NCBI RefSeq assembly: GCF_035083965.1
Contig: NC_089724.1
Coordinates: 14,736,910 to 14,800,909 of the forward strand
DNA: 64,000 bases
Direction of reading: 5' to 3'
DNA from: Branchiostoma lanceolatum
Taxonomy: Eukaryota > Chordata > Leptocardii > Amphioxiformes > Branchiostomatidae
The translations under genes were made by a program, and so were the position numbers. This document shows positions 14,072 through 27,100 of the stretch, one piece after another. Within the stretch, counting starts at the first letter, position 1, and the number at the start of each line of letters is the position of its first letter. A model generated the notes under the pieces. That model was given only the letters and a program-made list of their open reading frames with translations. It searched no databases and was not told the DNA's origin.

Positions 14072-15129
14072 TTATTTAATGAAGGTAATGAGATATTCAG
14101 GATAAGCCTGTGTGTCATAGAATATGGCGATGGCCTGAGGATTTGCTGGATTGTCGCACACACTATCGTACGTGATATGTGGCTTGCTCGCGTCTTTTGC
14201 TGGGGGAACGATGATATTTTGCTGTCCCTTGCACATATCTCCTGACAGGACACGTGCCATGTACATGTACCTGTTGCCGTTGGGGTCTGGTTGCGCATAC
14301 TGGTCGGCTGCGGAGAGACTCGCTGTTACTGCAAAGTACACGCCATTTCCAAGGAGAGTACCTGCAAGATGACATACGACGATTCTTTATGCACCATTAA
14401 GTTAGAAAGATGAATTTGATGTCACTTATGTCACTTTGTAGCTATAGGCTTTGTGGTAGATTTCTACACATGGTCTTAGGTAAATCAATTCAGAAAGCTT
14501 ATTTAGTCTATTCTAGAGTCGAAATAAGATAACAGAGTAGATACTAAGGTTCATTATATGATATATGAGGACACGCTTACCTACGTTACGGCCACTGTAG
14601 CTGCGGTTGAAGCCGGTGAGGTTGATACTCGGTATAGGGGCGGAAGGAGTACCGTGGTACAGGATCCGCTCCACCGGTTGAGAACTCTTTGCGTTGTCAA
14701 GTTCCATTTTTTTCTTTTTGACCATGTACTGCTTCCACAGGGCGGCATTTTGGATACGTTGTATCTGAAGATAGTCGGGTGGCAAAAGTCAACGTACCAT
14801 GTGTTACAACCAAGTAAAGCTCAAAAGGAGCTTAGTTCTTGCCGTTGATGGTTCCTGGTATGTGTGAATGAAAGTCATTTTTGTAGTATGCCTACTTTTG
14901 CAGATGTAAAAGTAGGTACAGGTATGGAATAATCCTTTGAAAAAGAAAAAAAAAATACCTACCTTCAGAACCTGGGCTGTTGATACAGCATAATATCCTC
15001 CTGAAGCTGTGGCGACACTCTTCATGAACTCGTCATGGACCGCCTTGTACTCAGATGTTGTCGGTTGCAGATCGACTTCTTCGTACTGGTCTGACATACC
15101 GGTCCAGGTCTTTGGCAGCTTGATATTCC
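14072..15129 (-). other. PARP14-like exons 20-22: ADP-ribosyltransferase domain
   Basis: Residues 2473-2685. The NAD-binding His is in LYHGT (H2565), the conserved Tyr in GVYFAV (Y2598), and the third triad strand is AYPEYLITF close to the C-terminus. PARP14-type enzymes carry a hydrophobic residue at the third position instead of PARP1's Glu and add single ADP-ribose units; that is the expected activity here, though I cannot align the strand rigorously by eye. The stop codon is at 14,074-14,072. Confidence 0.88.
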
Positions 15130-18100
15130 CTGATCCAACACAAAAATTGGCAACTTCAAACAGAAAGTATTAGACTCAACAAGTTGAGATTAGTACTGTA
15201 TTTACAAACTATTCCTTTGGCTTCCTTGATTTTGTTTCCTCAGAGAATAGGGTTTATATTTTTGCAAATCACCAAACAGCTGGCGTCATGGATTTGTTTG
15301 TATTGCATACCCAGTAAACCGCCTCATGGCGTAACACACCAGGTTTGTACTGAACAACACAAGCTGCATATCCGGACAGATACATGTATATTTGATCCAT
15401 TCACCCCGGGAAGGACCTCTACTCTTTTCGATAAGCGAGGTCGTTACTTTTACGTGCTCGAGGTGTGGCTCTCCTCAAACACGGGATATGACGTATGTCG
15501 AAGCAAGCAGTTTGGTGGTGTTGAAAAGCGTGAAGTTATTTATGATGCGCGTTACAGTTTCGTGCAGTGATTCCATGTTATTACAATCAGATCGAGGATT
15601 CTTCCCTACATCACATAATCACAAGATTTACCTTCTTTCTCCACCTCATGTCGAACAACGTCTATTGCAGCTGCTGCCATGTTTCCAACAATTGTTTCCC
15701 TCATTGTTAGAAAGTCTATGTGTAGGTCTTCACCCTCGAATTCAACATCAACTCCTCCCTTCTTGGCCGCGTAGGCTTCCTCTATCATGCAGTTGACCTT
15801 GGGCTCATAAGGCTGTTTCTCTTCGTTCTCGTCAACGTAGTACCACTGCACGGACTTCATGAGAAGTTCAGCCTTCTCGCAGAGATGCTTCTCTTCTTTG
15901 GTCTTCATCTCGACATCCCGTTGAAAATCCTTGATGTCGTGAGAGGCCATCATGACGTCCAAAGACATGCCTTGTAGGCGGATGTTGCTTCTGGTAAAAG
16001 TAGCCAAGCAATCGTGACGCTGAGCCAGAGACACGACGTGCTGCTTTTGTTCTTCTGTCATCTTGAACTTGGAGGGGATTGTCTCGTCTTTGGATGTTTC
16101 GTTTATCGTCTTATTGATAATTTCCTTCGCTTTAACGATGCTGTCACGATTGTCGGAGTAGATGACGATGACGACAACGTTATCTGGTGACGGAATGGGT
16201 TGGTCGTCGGTCTTACTTGTTGTCGGAGCTCCTCTTAGGTAGTTCAATCCTGCAGTTGCCATTCTTCCGATGTTTTCTGATGGATGGAAAATGTTGCACT
16301 GTCCATCAATACAATGTTTTCGAAAACATTAACAGATACTTAAGAAAAGCCATATGCTGATTATCTACAGGTAAACTTCGCGTTATATTGCAAACATGAA
16401 TTCTTTGATAGTAACTGTAAGGATATTGGGAGTCTCCCCAAACAGCTTATTGACCCACATCAAGCAGGCCCTTTCCCGCTGTGGTTACCCTGACTGGACT
16501 TTCAAGAAAGTCGAACATCAGACCAACAAAACCAAGCAGAAGAAAGACAGAAAGAAAGGAGAGGAGACGTCTAAAGGAAGGGTGACCCTACCTTACATCC
16601 AAGACATCACAGAGCCACTAGAGAGGATCTTCTAAGAAACCTACTAGTGCATACCAAAGACAAACTACAAGTTTCAGTAAAGACGGACTGTGTATACAAG
16701 ATACCTCTCATGAGTTGCAACAAGGTATACATAGGGGAGACAAGGAGAACATTTGGCTGCAGACTGGAAGAACGCAGGAAAGAGGCTGAGAGCACCAAGG
16801 TGGGAAGGTACACCAGAGCACAGAAGAAGGGAGCTGAGAAGGAAGAGAACAAATCAACAGTGACAGACCACATCATGAGAAACAACTGTGCTATAGACTG
16901 GGATGGGGCCAAGGTGATAGACAGAGAGGACAATAGTCTAACACGGTGGATTAAGGAAGCTGTTTGGATCAGGAAATGCACTCCAGTCATGAACCGTGAT
17001 GAGGGGGGATATAGACTCAGTCGCGTTTGGGACCGCATCCTTAAGAAATAGAGGATTATCGTTGCATTGTTTTTTGATCGATATATATATATATATAGTT
17101 GTGTATGTGTTACACTTCTGTACGTTTGGGACCGCATAGTGATGTCATCTCCTGTTATTGTACATATGTAAATATTTTGCGCTTGCATCTCATTAATATG
17201 TATAAGCAGCAACACCTGTGCTGCATTGCTATGTGAACCAGTCAGAACTGCCTTGAAGAAGGTGACAGATGGTCACCGAAACGTCGGTTGAATAAATCTC
17301 TTGGTTGTGTAAAAAGAGTCTTTTTATTCAGCTTATTGACTCACTTGTGCATTTTCAACCGAATGCTACGTAAATCAACATGTCTTGGGTCTTTATAAAA
17401 GAGGAGATTGTACGTTTTTGTGTGTGCCCGGAGCATATCAGACGTCGTGTTTCTGACACTTATTGACTGAATGAAAGGCCAAAGCAACATAGAAGCACAA
17501 ACGAACTCACCAAAGAATCCGGACGGTTTTGCTGCCATCTGAGGCACAGGCTGCCCAACCTTTTTCCGCATTTCTTCGTGGAAAGCACGTACCATATTTT
17601 GTTGGTATATGGTAATGCGAACTTCGTTCAGTTGGGTTGGCTTGTACTGGAGAACAAAGTCTTGCAGAGCATCGAGCATAGTGGCTGCCGTACGGGCCAC
17701 ACTTTCTTGCAAAACGCCTTTAAAAGAAACAAGAGTCCGTAGTAAGTATTTATAGTACATTGTGGGTAAGGTGTTTGTTATAATTAATTTCCTTTGCTAG
17801 TGACCTGCTAGTTGTAAGATAAATGCATGAAATGGATCTTGATGTAAGGTGTGAAATCACAGACCCTGATTCACTTCCAGGAATTACTATCCTGGTTTAT
17901 TTTGTTTTATTTGGCGATTAATTGTCTAGGATGGGCTATTATACTGGATAATTGTTAATAATGCCCCATACTTCAATGGTGCACTATTTCTCAATTAGAA
18001 CCGCTAGTCCTATCATCTTGTGATGCTTTACTTTACGGACCCTGCACTACCCTGCGGGGACTTCTATATTTCATTATTAAACATAAACATTAAAACATTC

Positions 18101-21100
18101 ATCAGCGAACACCCATGGCTCTTTGTTCTCATTTTTTCTATGTATAGAACTGAATTAGACAATTATGTGGGCATCCTCTTGTTGTACTGTAGGAAAACGC
18201 CAGGTGAACCATTTTCGAACTTGACCTCCATTTCCACAACCTCGAGCTCTACACACCTACCAATGAAGATACGTCCAAAGTTTCTCAAGTTATGCCCTTG
18301 ACAAACATATATGGACCCACACCATAGCTAGCGTAATTTAAAACATAAAAATACATCACCAAATACCCTACCCTACACAGGAACTTCTGTGAACGTACGC
18401 ACACATCACACGCAACCTATAGCTAGCAGACAGTTAGCCAACTTACATACCTATGCAGCAACGGAATCGTGGGCTGTATGTGGAGCCAGGTGTGAAAAGT
18501 GAATTTTTGATTAGATTATTAAAAATATTGACCCACTCAAAGTGCATTTCTGCACAGTCCCAGTAGTATTTTATAATAAGTATAGAAAGGGTGTTTATTT
18601 ATCTTTTTCTTTCAATACAGGTGAGGTCAACCTGCTGAAAAGTACGTTTTTACAGCATGGCACAGATAGGATCTAGAAATCCCGGGAAAAGTCACAAATT
18701 ACGATCTAGATGGCCCCCGTTTGAAGAGTAATTATCAATGAACCATTCAGCCTACAACTAAGATGTCTCAGAAATCACAAATGTGTAGTACATTCTCTTT
18801 ACACAATTTATTGCAGGCATGCCTGATCTGTAGCTATCAAACTATATATGGCCTCCGTTGGTCAGTATTTACCATGGTAAAATCCTAATTCACTACAGCC
18901 CTACAGCATCGACTATGGCTAAACAGCCCTATAGGAGAATGGCAGTCTCTGCCACAAAAATCACATCTGCAAGCTGACTCAGTTCTGTTATACAGCTCTT
19001 CAAACTATTTGCAATCAAAAAGGCTAATCTGTAACATTTCCCGAAGGTCAAAGTTCACCGGACCCCTCGGTGAACCCACCCGGAAGTGACTTCGGTGGCC
19101 CGCGGCACTTGTCTGAGAGACATATCTCAACAATCTTTCATCCCCTGCGTAAACGTTTTACATTGTCACAGCTAGCCTCCGTACTACAAGCTACAAGTGT
19201 GGGAAGTTTGAAGGTCCAGAGATTTCTCATTTTCACACGGCGATCGTTTTGCGTAAAAGGGCACCGCCCCGTCCCGTGCGTGCATATGCGAGCTGCGACT
19301 GGGCACCACACTTATATACAAACAGGAGGTCACTCTGCACATGTTCGCAGCTAGAACTCACAATTCCCGTTGCCCCATTGGTATGTAGCTTGGCATATCG
19401 TTTGCTAGGTTGCGTGTGGTGATGCACGTTGTCTATTTTACAATGTGACAGTGACTATACGATCACAGGAAGTAACGAAAGAATCTACCCTGTATCTGCT
19501 TACGACACTTGGGCGACAGCGGACCGGCATTAAGCATTGTCTCTATGGGAGGGCAGTAGCACTTGCGCGAAAATGTAGGGGTGCAATTACGATATTGCAT
19601 TGACGATGAAAGCAGTTACGGTGTCACAAAGACATCGTGCATTACCACGCCCAACATAGCAAATGATATGCCAATTTACACACCAATGCGACGACGGGAA
19701 CGTGAGTTCTAGCTGCGAACATGCAAACAAAGGCATTTCCAATACTCCCGTCAGGAGGTCATCCTCCTTCCCGGACTAAAAAAGATGAATGTATACGTGG
19801 TCATGATGGAAAAAGCAGACATGAAGTAATGCTAGTACTAGATGATACTTTTCATACTTACTGCTTCTATCGCAGTCATATTGATCACTTACCTGTTCCC
19901 AAGGCGGGGAATGCAATGGAATTGAACCCAAGGGTGTCTGCAGTCCGTAGACAGTTGATGATCACGTTTCTCCAGTCTGTAGCTGGTGCAGCTGCATGGA
20001 TGACTTTCTTACATGTCAGTTTCCCTGCTCCAGTGACTGCAATGCCGTCTCTCATACCATTCCGAAAAGCTAATAAAACATAAGAATAGGTCCGCGACGC
20101 TTTAATGTTATCAATGTCAAATCGATCATGTCATTTGACGCCAGCCCATCTGTTTCTGAAATACAATAAAAAGGACTTCAAAGCAATAGATGACATTTAC
20201 AAGTTAGATTTTGATGCAAGATTAATTCAACTGATTAAGTCCTACGAATGACATTTGATTACATCCATTGAATCAAATGATTGAGCTGTTTTATTGAATA
20301 GAGGTTTTAGTTCCAATCCTATCATATGGAATGTACCTACCGATTTGGGCGCATTCCCTTGCAATCGAATCTCCACCAGCTTTACATATTGCATTGGACA
20401 CAGCACCTGTAAAAAGAGTATGAACGTTCGGACAATCATTATCTATATTTTGCTGTTTATAAAGTTTGCAAACATTATATTGGCACCATTATGATTAACT
20501 TACATGCCTTTATCATAAACTACACAAAAAATTAGAAAATGGAAACATTGAAGAAAAAGCATTTTCGTTATCCGATCAAACGTAAGGGTACTGCTGATTG
20601 TATCAAATGTAATGAAATTGAGAATGTTCCAAACCTCGGGTCAGGTCCAGTTGCTCATTCGTGCTGTTGACGATGCAGTCGGTGGTCTCCTTAGTGAGAT
20701 CTCCTTTGCGGACGTTCAATGTTAGGTCCCCGATGAACATTTGTAGTTCTCCACGCACAGGGTTGGCCACATCGGAAAACAGCGAAGGCGCTGAAAGGTT
20801 TTTGCCAAAGGCAGGGTATATATTAGATAGTAAAAAACACGGCCGAAGGCCGGAGGGCGATGCGACCCGCGGGAGGGCCGGGACCGAGGGTGATGCGGAA
20901 TACACCGTGTTGTATTCTATTTATGTCATTCCCACTCAAAAAAACACACATTTCAATGCGAAATGCGTCAGAAATTGAGAGGGTTGTGTCCTCAAACAAA
21001 AAATATGACATAGATATATGATGTGACATGAACAAACAAAGGTATGCATGCAGAGAGAGAGAGACACACACACACACACACAAAGAGAGAAAGATAGGTA

Positions 21101-21128
21101 TCGACGTAGATTCATGTACGAATATATG

Positions 21129-21165
<37 letters not shown>

Positions 21166-24100
21166 GTACATGAATCTACGTCGATATCTATTTTTCTCTC
21201 TTTGTGTGTGTGTGTGTGTGTCTCTCTCTCTCTGCATGCATAGCTTTGTTTGTTCGAGCAAACGCTAACCCATTTCAGTATCACAAAGAAAGCAACAAGG
21301 TCCATCTCACCGCCTCGAGGAAATTAAAGACAAACACATATGCTTACCTGCGGAGCTAGCACCACCGGTTGGAAACTTTGTCGTACGGCCAGCCCCTTGT
21401 GCTCCTTCACTTCGTCCACGCCGCGCTCCATCGAATGAGCGTGGGGCCGCTGCATAAGACCTAGGAGTTGGTTGTCCGGTATTTGAAGTGTGCAGAGCCT
21501 TGTACTTAGTCATAACTTCATTGAAGGCCTGCGACACACAAAAACGTCAGATTAACTACACGACAGATTGTAGACGGTTAACTGGAACATATATTCCATT
21601 CTGTCATGAGTACCATCTAACAATGATCTTACTTCGAGCCACGTATTCAACAAATGACCACTACATGTAGATAAATGTATAAAGGGGTCGAAATCACGGG
21701 AAATGGCTGACTTACCGGAATAGATTTGGGATCTCCTTCCCAGACGATGAAGCGAATTTCACGAAGTGAACCGGAGGGTTTCCTCCTACAGTAGTTCACG
21801 GCCTCATCAAACATGGCCTCTGCAACCACGTTATGTGGGAAGCGAAGTCCTCCGGTACCCATGGCAGGAATCGCAATGGACGTGTAGTTATCCTTCTCGG
21901 CTTGTTGAAGGCACTGCCGGACAATCTTTCGAAGAACCTGGAAAATGTGTGTGTCAGGTTATCTTCTGAGTACGGTCATCAGAGGCTACTAGTATTTAGA
22001 AGTAAAGCATTACGATTCAGCAAACATATGCATGAGATTTGTCATGTATGTATCAAAGGACGTCATACATATGCCATTGTCTTATTTAGATCTTTGAAAA
22101 AGATTATCACCAACCTTTTCAGAGTTCCCCTGTCCGCCGTCCCAGCTGCACAGAACACAGTGGATCACCTGCTTACATGGCAGATCTGCGGAACCAGTGA
22201 CGAGAATCTGACCATCAGACAGAGATGTGATCCCCGCTCTCTGCATGGCTCTATTGACAAGGGTTTGCAGGTTACTGCCGGCTAGCTGGAGGATGGCTCT
22301 AGACACTGCGCCGGTGTTCAGATCCAGGTTGCCAGCAGTAGTGTTCACCAACATGTCGACCTAGAGAAACGGGAATGACACAAGATTAATTCACAGGAAT
22401 CTCTGCTGTCCTTCTAGATGTTATAACCAAAAAATTAGCAGAAATTGAACCACTGAAACAGTACTTATATGGTACTTACATTTTGACTGGCAATGTTGGC
22501 TTGAATGGCAATGATTGCCTTTCCCTCTGTCGTACGAAAGCCAACATCGGCTACGGGATCCCTGGGCTGCCTTGGAAGTGTGGAAGATGTTACTGTTGAG
22601 GGACCTCCCGGCTGAGATCCACGCCCACGACCACGTCGTCCAGTTCTTCGGGATGGCTTTGTGGTAGTTGCTTGGCCACCTTGGCGGTCACTCTTAACTC
22701 TGTCCTCGCCAAACTCTGATACCAATGCATCGAAAAAGGCCTCTGCTGTCTTGTCGTCGATGTTGACGAACTCTATCACCTTTAAAGTTGTGTCTGGATT
22801 ATCATCCAGATATTCGACCGTCGTCGCCACAATTGTTTCAGCACACTTTTTGAGGGGATATCCATAGATCCCAGAGCTGATCGCAGGTATGGCGATTGAT
22901 CGATATTTGTTTTTAGCTGCTTCTTCGAGGCTTCCGTACACAGCATCGGCAAGGTAGTCTTCCTCTCCTTTACCACCCCCATTCCATATAGGCCCAACTG
23001 CATGCACAATCATTTGACAAGTGTTTATACGCCCGGGGATAGAAGAGACCACTTGTCCAGGAATCAGTTTGCCGTTCGCCTGAATGTAACCGGTACAAAT
23101 CGTTTGAATGATGTCGCCACCTGCGTCAACTATTGCCTTTGCGAGCCCTCCGGTGTGTTCGAGCCTTTCATTTGCAGCATTGACGATGGCGTCTGTCTTG
23201 TGTTTTGTGATGTCGTCCCTCCAGACGACAAGCTTCTTTCCGCCGTCAAGATTGACTACTGCCTTCTCTTGGGGTACCATAGTTGGAGACGTCGGTATTA
23301 ACTGTTTGGTAAAGGTGTCCGGATCTGGTGCTGGTGTTTTGTTCATGGCATCTTGGATGTTTATAACGCACTTACACGTCTTCTCGACGAGTTGTAGTGT
23401 TGACCTACCTGCCTGCTCTCTGAAGTGCTTGGACATGCCGGGCTTTTTGATGGACATCTGATCGCTGATCACACTGTCAATGGAAGACTTAAGTATAGGA
23501 CCAGCGCTTTGTATGCCATCGATGTTTCCTTTAATGCTCATTGCTGGACTTGCTTCACTTCCGTTAAAACAGACGGATACTTGGTGCTTCTCCAGTTGGA
23601 GTTGAAGGTTGGTCAACTGGTGCTCTTTGATAAAGCGGATTACACCGTCATCTTCTTCTACTGGCTGCTCATGGATTGTTTTGACTTTCAGGAAGTTGTC
23701 CACTCTCTGCACCATGTCTTTGACACACCCAGTTTCACCGGTGAATAAGATTTTAGTTGCTCCAGAGTCCGCATTGCTCTCCACTGATATCTTCAACAAA
23801 CCTTGGGCGCTTTGTTCCAGACCAGTCTTTACCGTCTTCCATCCCTCAGTATCTAGCACCGAGTTAGATTGCTCAGAGATAGTAAGTCGTTGCTCTTGGA
23901 ATGTTTTATTCAGGATAGATACCGCCTTCTTCACGTCATCGTCACTTAAGCCGCAGACTTCAACCTCACTTGTGGTGGTCGTAATCACGGCTACGACACC
24001 GCCTTGTTTGTACTCACCGAGAAGGTGTTGCTTAGCCTTGGGCTGATTTGCGCCTGTTAAGAAGGAAATCAGAGTAGGAGACAGCTTGACAGACTGTGAG

Positions 24101-27100
24101 ATCATGCTGTGTACTGTTTCGTACATCTTCACTTTTGTTTCTTGGATTTCATCCATCAGACCATGAAACTTGACATTGGCCTTGCTTCCATTCGTCTCAA
24201 ACGACATCTGCAGTTTGGGGAACTTGCTTGTCATTCTGTCTTTGAAGTCTGAAATGGCTAAGAGCTTTACTTGGTCTGACTTGAGTGTTGTTACGGTCTC
24301 GTCCACTTCTGACTGTTTCCTTTTGATGTCCTCTTCTACTTTCCCTTTTCCTTCCAAGACACTTTGGTAATGTTTGGCCACGCTGTCTTTGAGACCAGTG
24401 AAGATGATCTTCCGGTCGCTTGTACCGCGTACACTGATGGTATTATCGTCCTTGATGGGGCCACTATCAAGCAGTTTGCAGACCTTTGGCCACGATGCTT
24501 GCATGACATCAACAATCTCATTGGTATCAAACTGTGCCAGGAAACTCTCCAGTACTTCTCTTGCGTTGGCAGCCCAGTTCTCGGCGATGGCGACCAGATT
24601 TGGAGTCTTCTTCGTCAGTGTTGGGGTGATCTCCATACTGGCTTGATCACTTCCAACGGGCCAAGAGATGAACGCGTGGGCCTCACCCATTTCATCCTCT
24701 AGAGCTTTCTTGAATTGCCGGTGAGTCATCACGAATGAAGCTATGGAAGAAGTAACTTTCTCGGTGATTGGTGAGGGCACCAGCTGTGGTGGTGTTTTAG
24801 CTTCGGTGACTGTTGCGCCTAGGCAGGCGTAGAATGGCTCCACAGTCACTGCTTTCTTCAGTATTGTGTGATTTTGTGTCAAGACACGTTGAATCACTGA
24901 AAGAGAATGAAGGTCAGCTGCATTGGAATGTGAATCAATTGTACCTTCAAAGATTTAGCTCCTAGTGACCTATCTCCCATTATGACATGGTACCAATATA
25001 ATACATGGCCTGAATACAGGCCTATAGGTTTCTGCTATACATTCCGAACCTATATGGTGAAAAGGAACAATCAGTGCTCACCAGTATGGTCATCGAAGAG
25101 TACCAAGGCAGTGCCGCTGTCTCTGTCCAGATGGACTTCCGACACAGGACCGCCGCCACTTCGCTTTGCATTCTCGAAGTAGTAATACAGGTTGTCTTTA
25201 GAGGCTTTCGGAGGGATCGCCGTCACTTGGATGCAGTCGGTATCGTGCACTTTCTCTGCGGATATCGTCTGTTGTTCTAGTTCTTTTCCCTCACATGTCG
25301 CCAAGAGTGAATCAAGATCTGTAACCAATGAACAGAAGCATGTTACTAGTTGCTTTGAAACCACTTCGGTAGGAACTATAACTATTATAATTGTTTGCCT
25401 ATATAGCTATATTAGATTATTTAGTCTATATTAGGTGTGTAGTGCAGATTCCATGAACATGTTTGAAAATCCAATCGCACCAAGCACAACTTACCTGAGA
25501 TTGGCTCCGTAAACGCTACCATGACAGTGCCAACTTCTTTTCCGTAGAAAATCTCAGATGGTTCGTGCTGGCCCCTGCACATTGCTTCAAGGAAGAGAAA
25601 CAACGTTTCCTCAGTGGCGCTGTCGGCGACGCCTTTCAGAAGGATTCTGGTCGAATCTACTGGCAATGTTGGACGAGGCTTGACCGTACGGACTAGCAGC
25701 TTCTTTCTTGCAACCTCATGAGGTGACTTCTGTAGGACTCGTGCTGGGGCTTGAAATGGAATAGCCAAATGTAAGTATGACAGCATCCTATCGGGTTAAC
25801 TAGTGTTATGTATCTTATTTTGTATACAAAGTCTTTCGTAAATCATTACTTCATAATTGACTGGACATTAGTACCTTCCTTTTCCTCGAATATGATTAGA
25901 ACACGATCTTTCTCGGAAGCAATGTCGAACTGGGTGATGTCTCCGCCACCCGATCGCTTTGTGTTCTCAAAGTAGAAACGAAGGATGTCTCTCCTCGCCT
26001 CGAATTCGTCTCCTGATAACCCTGTCACTTCGATCGCCACTGTCTCCTCATCCTCTGCTGATAAAAGAAAATTAAAGTTGTATTGCACTGTTTGTGCAGA
26101 TTTTGAATTATGTTTTCTTCACATTATCTACGGTGCCTTCCTTCTCATCATATTACATCACCATGTTTTATCATCCAGGCATTATCTGTGCATTGGTGGC
26201 AGTATAGATTACCAAAAATGTTGATTGTTCTAGCGTAACATGACGATTTGTACCATCTGAGTCCATTGGAAGCTGCCTTTCTTTCGGTTGGGTCGAGATT
26301 GGACTCTCACGGGCTTTCTTGATTTGCTCGCGGGCCATCACGAATGAGGCCACGGGTATTGTTGCACCCAGGCTCGTGTGAAATGGCTCCACAGTCACCG
26401 TCATCTTCTGTATGGTGTGACGCTTCTTCAAGACACGTTCAATCACTGAAAGAGAAAAAAAAAACTTGCTGCAGTTGACTGCATAAATGATTGAAACCAA
26501 CAACTCAACTTCAAAACGTTGACCACTGCACACATGAATCTATCATTTTACAGCTCCTGCTTATAGTTTTCAAAACATCAATGAATCGTGATCATGTTGT
26601 AAAAGAAAAGGGAAAGGATATTGTAATGTTGCTTTGTACTCACCGGTATGGTCATCGAAGAATATCAGGGCAGCGCCGCGGTCTTTGTCCAGCTGGACTT
26701 CGGCCACGGAACCTCCCCCACTTCGCTTGGCATTCTCGAAGTAGTAAAACAGGTTGTCTCTAGAAGCTGTCGTGGGGAACCCCGTCACTTGGATGCAGTC
26801 TGTGTCGTGCACTTTCTCAGCGGATATCGTTTGTTGTTCGAGTTCTCTTCCCTTACATCTCGCCAACAGTGAGTCAAGATCTGAAAGAAATGACATGTCA
26901 ACAAAATGCATGTTACTGGCTTTTGCATCATTTATATGAAAACAATTATCGTATGTATAAATATCTGACGTCAACATACGCATGATTCATTTGTAGAATA
27001 ATAGTTATAGATGTAACGTTCCACAAGCATGTTTGATAACCTAATGGCACTATGCCAATCTCACCTGAAATCGGCTCCGCAAAAGCTACCATGACCGTCC

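Noticed and set aside
17251..17290. Hammerhead ribozyme at the Penelope-like element's end
   Set aside because: The GAAAC box is present, but the CTGATGA core is not; the bases form a simple hairpin instead.
17718..19892. Missing PARP exon between exons 17 and 18
   Set aside because: Exon 17 ends in FPALGTG and exon 18 continues the same macrodomain in phase, so nothing is missing.
22661..24702. Plus-strand frames of 60-145 codons opposite PARP exon 11
   Set aside because: Antisense shadows of a long real coding exon.
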